Below are positions 58,011 through 64,000 of a DNA stretch of 64,000 nucleotides, in pieces (position 1 is the stretch's first letter; every line of letters begins with the position of its first letter). Source of the stretch: Wurfbainia villosa (Eukaryota; Streptophyta; Magnoliopsida; Zingiberales; Zingiberaceae); assembly GCA_025175895.1 (NCBI GenBank), contig CM046006.1:68096288-68160287 (forward strand), read 5' to 3'. Below the pieces are notes generated by a model. It saw nothing but the letters and a program-made list of their open reading frames with translations, had not been told where the DNA came from and did no database searches. The translations under genes and the position numbers were made by a program.

Positions 58011-60207
58011 TGTTAGTAATATATGAGAGATGTCCTAAGGCAATCGCCTTATGTATGAACCATTTATATGATAAATGAAGATTCACTATTTGAGTGTACA
58101 TGTTTTATGTATTTGATTGGATCTTAAACTCATTTACTGAATGTCCACGATACGATTCACAGCATGAGAGAATTTGTGATTGGATCACAACTAGTGAGTA
58201 TCTCTACATGTGTAATTGTGATGTATCGGAATTATCCCTAGTCGATGAATTGATGGATCTGGACACCATCAATTCTGTTGAGACTAACACGAGGTATACT
58301 CCTTGGTGTATCCAAGCAGCTGATTCTCACTGGCTGGAGACATAGTGATGTCCGGAGTTAATCGTGGATGCTAGTTATGGTAACTAGTTCATTGGAGTGA
58401 CCAGCCGTAAGACTTCATATGGTTCTCTGCATATATAGATATGTCAATGAAGTTCTTACTGTGGCTTAAGTGCGATGTTCCTTTGACTTGCGGTATTCAA
58501 GTCATCTTGATCATGGAGACTTATGCTTTGACATCTTAAGCAAATATCTCTAAGGAGATGTGGACCCGGGATGATTGGGTATAAGTCGAAGTGATCGAAG
58601 GTGTTTGAATAGCCTATAAAGGATTCACCACTCCTTGCGAGGAGATGTATACCCATGGCCTCTCGTCGGATTGTTACTAAAGTCTTTGGCCAAAGCATTA
58701 CATGTTTAGAGTAAGGTACTCTTCGATACATGTGGAGTAACTAGAACCGTAGGACGAGGAAATGATACTTGGTGGTGTGACGTAGTCACTTAGTGGGACC
58801 GACACAATAGACCATGTCAACCAAGTGGGTATAAGATGAGTGAAGGGAATGGGGCACGATTCATTCGAAGCATCTTGAAGGGTTTGAAATAGTTACGGAT
58901 CAATGTTGATCTTTTCGGTTAATTGGGGATCATGATGTACTACTAGGTGTCACTCATGATCGTTCTATAATTAATGGTTAATTATAGACGGCCAATATAA
59001 ACCGAGAACCTATTTGGTCACACGCACAACGAGTGTAATCCAAAGGATTTAAAACGAGCTTGAGAATGGGATTCTCAGACCGAGAGAAACTATGTTTGGT
59101 TGGACCAAACATAAAGCGAGCATGAAATTGTTTCAGTCGCAATGGAAGCGTGGATGGGCCGTGTCTTATGAAGACATAATGGATGGACCAAAATGGTTTG
59201 GTTCTAATCCAATGGATGAGAATAAACCAAAGGGTTTGATTTATATTAAACGAATGAACCAAAGGTTGGTTCGGTTCGTTTTAACTTAAAATAAACCATC
59301 ATGGTTTGGTTTATTTTAACTTATCCTAATGGAGCGGGTTAACGGGCTTTATGGATATGATCCATTAACCATTAAGAGAATTAGTTCTCTATAAAAGAGG
59401 GCTTAAGGGATTGTTAAACCCTAATCATCCAAAACCCTAAACCTAGTTGCCGCCCACCTCCTTGGTTTTTTGGCGGCTGACCTTGCCGCCCAACCACTTG
59501 TGCCGCCGTCCAACTTGTTGCCGGCGACCAAGCTTCAGCCGGTGAACCTCCGGCGACCCTCCGGTGATCTCCTATAGGTTTGGCATCAAGGTGAGGCTTT
59601 TCTTTCCTTGGTTGGCCGGCGCCTATATCCTCCACCAAGCTGTCCAGTTTTCTGGACAGCTTCTCCTCCTCTTGTCGGAGCGTCGTTTGGACGACGGTTA
59701 GTGCTCCGACAGCGGATAACTTACCGGGGATTTGATCTCCGGTAATCCTCTGAGGTGGGGACGGCGATCTGGCCAAACGGTTGACGAATACCTCTCCGGA
59801 GAAGCGAGTTTTGAGAACTCGTTTTGGATCCGAATTTGGATTCGGATCGTGATCATCTCTCGATCACGTCGTCTTCAACACGAGGCTAGTAACCCGTACG
59901 AAGACGAAGCTCGTGACTTAGCGAAGTCATCCCGAGGAGCTCGGCGTGGATACGGATAGAGATGATTCTTACGAGGATCGTTCCGGTTGATGCCGTTCCC
60001 GCTACACGTCATACGGAAGGTATAACGTAGTTTAATTTCCTTTTATTGCAAATTTTAATTTACGGTTATGTCTACGCTTGTTGTAATATGCATGCGTGTG
60101 TGTGTGTTGTAATAAATATAGATTTATTATTTTTAATTGCTTCCGCTGTGCTCATGTTTACGAAACATGATCGAACACACACACGCCGCGGTGCCGGAAA
60201 CCCAACA
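58011..60207 (+). repeat. element D 5' LTR
   Basis: 2197 bp, from TGTTAGTAATATATGAG to GGAAACCCAACA. The left border is fixed by the break in the gag of B and the right border by the primer site. A GC-rich part at 59430-59960 gives short chance frames. The partner LTR is not in the window. Confidence 0.85.
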
Positions 60208-60208
60208 G

Positions 60209-60221
60209 TGGTATCAGAGCC
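60209..60221 (+). other. element D primer binding site, initiator-Met tRNA type
   Basis: TGGTATCAGAGCC, one base after the LTR end. Confidence 0.93.
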
Positions 60222-60269
60222 CAGGTTGTGTTTCAACATAATCGTAAAATTGGTTTTGCGATAGTCATA

Positions 60270-60700
60270 ATGTATTTCTGGAAATTTTCTAAATTTTGGA
60301 AATTTAGAAGTATTTATGGAAATTTTTCAATTTTGGAAAGTCTAGAAGTATTTATGGAAATCTTCCACTTTTGGAAAGTTGGAAGTATTTATGGAAATTG
60401 ATATTTTCCATAAATAAAATATTTGATTAGATTCTGGAAATTTGTTTCCTAATTTAATCATGATTTGATTTGGGAAATCAAATCTTAAAAATATTTTATT
60501 TCCATAAGTAGTTTCAATGATTTAGGAAATTGGTTTCCTAAATAGATTTTCCTTAATCAAATAATTCCATGAATAAAATATGTGATTAGATTTGGAAATT
60601 TGTTTCCTAATTTAATTATGATTTGATTTGGAGAATCAAATCTTAAACATATTTTATTTCCATAAATAGTTATGACATATAAGGAAATTATATACATGAC
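60270..60700 (+). repeat. AT-rich tandem repeats in the element D leader
   Basis: Three units of about 45 bp with AGTATTTATGGAAAT (60308-60400). They are followed by two units of about 160 bp containing TTTCCTAATTTAAT and GATTTGATTTGG with AAATCAAATCTTAAA (60440-60660). Several words pair with each other (GATTTGATTT/AAATCAAATC). Confidence 0.75.
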
Positions 60701-60879
60701 ATAATTGTATGCCATGTAATTGCATTAGATGCATAACATTATGCCATGCGTGTCGTGACATGTAGATGTATGCCATGTATGCCATGCCATGTAGATAATA
60801 GTTATTTGCATGCAAAGAGGAAGAGACATAAAAACCCTTAATCAATATTAAAGCCTACACCTTCCATTAATATGGTTAG

Positions 60880-61340
60880 AACCAGAGTTCTGTTTCTTGT
60901 TTGGGTTGTTGGACTCTCTCCAAGCCCGGCTCGAACCTGAATATGTTCAAACCATGGAATAATTTAATACTAATATGGTAAGAGTCAGAGGTCAATCGTT
61001 AGCTTTGGTTGTTGGACTCTCTCCAAGCTGGGCTAATTGGTTGAATGCGCTCTAACCATATTAAAACTATGTCCTGATTAATGGGTTGGCTTTAACCTGG
61101 AGCATCGGCTTGTTGGACTCTCTCCAAGGTCGATGTAAAGGGAGGTGAAGTTGGGTGCTATGCATATGATGCATACTTGTTAATGTGTTAACAACCCGAT
61201 GTATGTGTGAACATTCAATTAGTTGATAGCACATTGTGATAGTTGCATATACGGGATATGCAATCGGTATAGATGATACCTACCGTCGTAGTTATGAATG
61301 GCTTGTTGGACTCTCTCCAAGGTTGTTCATAACTATGATG
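60880..61340 (+). repeat. four hairpins with identical apical sequence in the element D leader
   Basis: TTGGACTCTCTCCAAG occurs exactly four times (60909, 61012, 61113, 61306). TTGGA pairs with TCCAA around a five- to six-base loop. The outer stems differ but pair in each copy: TAGTTATGAA with TTCATAACTA (copy 4), CATCG with CGATG (copy 3), TTAGC with GCTAA (copy 2), ATGGTT and GAAC with GTTC and AACCAT (copy 1). Spacing is 103, 101 and 193 bases. Confidence 0.85.
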
Positions 61341-61612
61341 GATATCAGCCCATTCGGAGATGGACCTACAATCTCCCGAAGTGATTTTGGGGTTTTTGAA
61401 ATTCGAAAAATGAATGAGATTTATAAATGTATATTGATGCATTTTAAAATCATCTTTCTCATATATGCTCGTTTTGTATTTCTAAGTTAATATATTGATC
61501 ATGATGTGTTTGAATTTGCGTTCCATTTTGGATTCAAATAAATTGACTGGGCCGAACTTCTTGGACTAGCTTAGAAACTTGAGAATTGTTTTCAAGGTGG
61601 AAAAGCTTGTGT

Positions 61613-61945
61613 ATGTCCTCGAAGCGCCTCTTCCCTTCGTCTAGTGACGATGCAACTTTGGACCAATTGTTGGCCTATCAGAAACATGTGAGTGATTCTG
61701 AACAAATGAGTTGCATCATGCTAGCCGCGATGGAACCCAAGCTACGAAAGCAGCATGAGCATATGGATGCTCATATCGTAGTCCTTCATCTTTGTGAGTT
61801 GGTTGATGAGCAAGTGAGATTCGAAAGGTTCGAAGTCTCAAAGCTCCTCTTCACCTCTGAGATGCTAGGAGGTTCATCCTATCGCCAATATGTCAAGACT
61901 CGTGGAGTCTTCTCGAGAAGCATGAGCAGGACGGTCGTTAGTTGA
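61613..61945 (+). pseudogene. element D gag, internally deleted
   Basis: The frame starts MSSKRLFPSSSDDATLDQLL and shows the usual start of this copia gag group (CIMLAAMEPKLRKQHEHMDA). After RFEVSKLLFTSEMLGGSS it jumps into unrelated or frameshifted sequence and stops at 61943-61945, where intact gags run on for over 100 residues. The Lys-rich region and zinc knuckle follow in another frame. Confidence 0.82.
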
Positions 61946-62420
61946 TTCCTCGAAGAAAGGTTCTAAGAGGAAGTCAAAGGAATAACAGAAGGGAAAGAAG
62001 AGAAGGGCTAAGAAGGTAGAACTAGCACAAAAGGAAACTTGCCATCATTATGGCAAGGAGAGCCATTTGCGAAGAAAGTGCAAGATTTATCTTGAGTCCG
62101 TGAAGAAGGATAAGGCATCGGATGCCCCATCTTCTTCAGAAATCTTCTTTATTGATTGTCATTCTATTTCCTCAAACACTTGGGTATTTGATACTGGGTG
62201 TGGCTCACATATATGTAATGACATACATGGGCTAAGGAATAGAAGAAGACTCGTCAAGGGGAGAGTCAAATTTACGTGTTGGGAATGGAGCAACGGTTGC
62301 TGCATTCGCCATCGGAACGTATTTGTTGGAACTCCCTGTAGGACTTGTCTTAGAACTGGACAATTGCTTTTATGTTCCTTAGTTGATAAAGAACATCATT
62401 TCTATTTCTTGTCTAAATAG
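61946..62420 (+). pseudogene. element D gag zinc knuckle and aspartic protease remnant
   Basis: At about 62040 CHHYGKESHLRRKC is a CCHC knuckle whose second Cys has become Tyr. Downstream WVFDTGCGSHICND (62180-62225) is the copia protease active-site region with the D-T-G triad intact. The frame is lost after about 62240 and closes at 62420; the next domain continues in another frame, so there is a frameshift between 62240 and 62400. Confidence 0.82.
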
Positions 62421-63183
62421 AAATGGGTTCCATTTGACTTTTAGTAACAATTGTTGTTACATAACTTTGAATGGAGTTCTTTATGGGATTGGAACTTTAA
62501 GCAATGGTGTTTATACGTTGGACGTATCCAGTGACGATTTCAATATCGAAGCGAGCAACACGCGTGCTCGAAAGGATAATCAAATAGACTCCTATATGTG
62601 GCATTGTCGTCTTGGCCATATAAGCAAGAAACGCATGTCCGAATTACACCAATGTGGAATTCTGGAATCGTTTGAATTAGATTCATACGATACATGCGAA
62701 TCATGCTTAAAAGGCAAGATGACTAAGTTACCTTTTACTGGAAAAGGTGAACGAGTGGGAGAGTTACTAGGACTAATACATACTGATGTATGTGGACCTA
62801 TGTCAACTCAAGCATTAGGAGGCTATAGCTACTTCATTACCTTCACCGATGATCACTCACGGTTTGGGTATGTGTTCTTGATGAAACATAAGTCTGAAGC
62901 CTTTGAAAGATTCAAAGAATTCAGAAATGAAGTAGAGAAACAACATGACAAGAGTATTAAAATACTTCGATCGGATCGAGGTGGTGAATACTTAAGTCAA
63001 GAGTTTCTTGATTATCTAAGAGACAATGGTATATTGTCTCAATGGACTCCGCCATATGCACCACAGCATAATGGTGTATCTGAGAGGCGTAACCGGACCT
63101 TGTTGGACATGGTCAGGTCAATGATGAATCATGCGACTCTTCCCAAGTCCTTTTGGGGCTATGCACTTGATTTGTTTACTTGT
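62383..63183 (+). pseudogene. element D GAG-pre-integrase and integrase
   Basis: From NIISISCLNRNGFHLTFSNN on, the frame carries the pre-integrase zinc site (WHCRLGHISKKRMSELHQCG ... CESCLKG). The integrase core follows with all three acidic residues in place: HTDVCGPMS, FTDDHSRFGYVF and DRGGEYLSQEF. Then come APQHNGVSERRNRTLLDMVR and PKSFWGYAL. A frameshift near 63165-63178 ends the frame where relatives continue into YLLNRMP; that sequence follows in the next frame. Confidence 0.88.
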
Positions 63184-64000
63184 TAAACAGAATGCCTACC
63201 AAGGTAGTCTCAACTACTCCATCTGAGATATGGAATGGTAAGAAACCTCATGTATCTTACTTGAAGATATGGGGTTGTCCTGCTTATGTGAAGCGGACTG
63301 TATCAGACAAATTGGATGCTAAGTCTGATAAATGTCTATTTGTTGGATACCCTAAGGAAACAAGGGGTTACCAATTCTATCATCCTGTGGAACAAAAGGT
63401 GTTTGTTTCAATGCATGCTGTGTTTCTAGAGAAAGAGTTTCTCTTGCAAGAAAACAGTGGGAGTGTCGTCGAGCTTGAGGAGGCTCGAGAGACTCAAATA
63501 GACATTGATGAGATACCTGGTGAAGCACAACAGCCGACAACTCATAGTGATGAGCAATCTGCTGGACCTATTGTAACACCACATCTTTGTAGATCTGGTA
63601 GAACACGCAATATTCCTGAGAGATATGGATTTCTCGTAAGTGAATCGAACGACGTGTTACTCATTGATGATGAGGAGCCTACCAGTTATGAAGAAGTGCT
63701 GACAAGTTCAGAAGGGGATAAGTGGCTTGGTGCCATGAAGTCGGAAATGGATTCCATGTATGAAAACCAAGTTTGGAACTTGGTTGACCCACCAAGGATA
63801 AAGCCTATAGGGTGCAAGTAGGTTTTCAAGAAGAAAACCGACATGGATGGTAATGTGATTGCCTATAAGGCTAGATTGGTGGCGAAAGGATATCGCCAAA
63901 AGCAAGGTGTTGATTATGACGAAACCTATTCGCCTGTAGCTATGCTTAAATCCATTCGGATGCTCCTGGCCATAGCGGCTCATTATGATTATGAGATATG
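63180..64000 (+). pseudogene. element D integrase C-terminus and reverse transcriptase start
   Basis: The frame opens LLNRMPTKVVSTTPSEIWNG and runs through the integrase C-terminal part and linker (GYPKETRGYQFYHP) into RT (WLGAMKSEMDSMYENQVWNL). A TAG at 63819-63821 replaces the conserved Trp in GCK-W-VFKKKTDMDG; the frame then continues openly with YKARLVAKGYRQKQGVDYDE to the window edge. The RT active site lies outside. Confidence 0.88.

Larger units (their letters stand above)
58011..64000 (+). mobile_element. element D: Ty1/copia retrotransposon, incomplete at window edge
   Basis: 5' LTR 58011-60207, primer site 60209, a long leader with repeats and hairpins, decayed gag, protease remnant, integrase and the start of RT. 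It is inserted in the gag of B, so it is younger than B. Lesions: an internal gag deletion, a damaged zinc knuckle, two frameshifts and one nonsense codon. Its target duplication and 3' LTR are outside the window. Confidence 0.9.

Overview
This is plant nuclear DNA, probably from a monocot. Two host genes have interpretable exon-intron structure. Almost everything else is retrotransposon and small DNA-transposon sequence. The GC-rich last exon of one gene and its GC-poor neighbour fit a monocot; this is inference and I cannot name the species.

Layout. 1-2484: the 3' end of a dead + strand Ty1/copia element, then AT-rich repeat sequence. 2485-13863: a Ty3/gypsy chromovirus-like element on the - strand with two 3.5 kb LTRs around a decayed, internally shortened gag-pol. 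13864-17332: a - strand Ty1/copia remnant, cut inside its reverse transcriptase-RNase H region by the gypsy element or by a rearrangement. 17333-21785: repeat-derived, gene-free DNA with one foldback MITE. 21948-37131: the MAP70 gene (microtubule-associated protein, + strand), 11 coding exons, 622 predicted residues. Its last intron is 10.7 kb and holds two RTE-type LINE fragments, a solo gypsy LTR, a hAT MITE and a tRNA-derived SINE; its last coding exon adds only 12 codons. 39403-41827: a PHD-finger gene of the MMD1/MS1 male-fertility family on the - strand, three coding exons, 667 residues, convergent with MAP70. 42150-50044: intergenic repeats (a Mutator-like MITE, a 68-bp-arm palindrome, a GATC-rich short-period repeat family, a solo copia LTR with target duplication, microsatellites). 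50045-64000: a nested stack of + strand LTR retrotransposons. Element B is split in its 5' LTR by a gag-only element C and again 116 bp into its gag by element D. D runs off the right edge while still in reverse transcriptase.

The host genes are not obviously linked in function: one encodes a cortical microtubule protein, the other a nuclear chromatin reader used in anther and meiosis programmes. I see no new enzymatic system. The most unusual signal is in the 5' leader of element D: four hairpins that share an identical apical sequence but have different outer stems that still pair, which looks like a maintained RNA structure. Other points of interest are the mosaic divergence of the gypsy LTRs, mismatched flanks of that element, the MAP70 micro-exon behind a 10.7 kb intron, and LTRs built from CAGTCGACTG palindromes and hairpin minisatellites.
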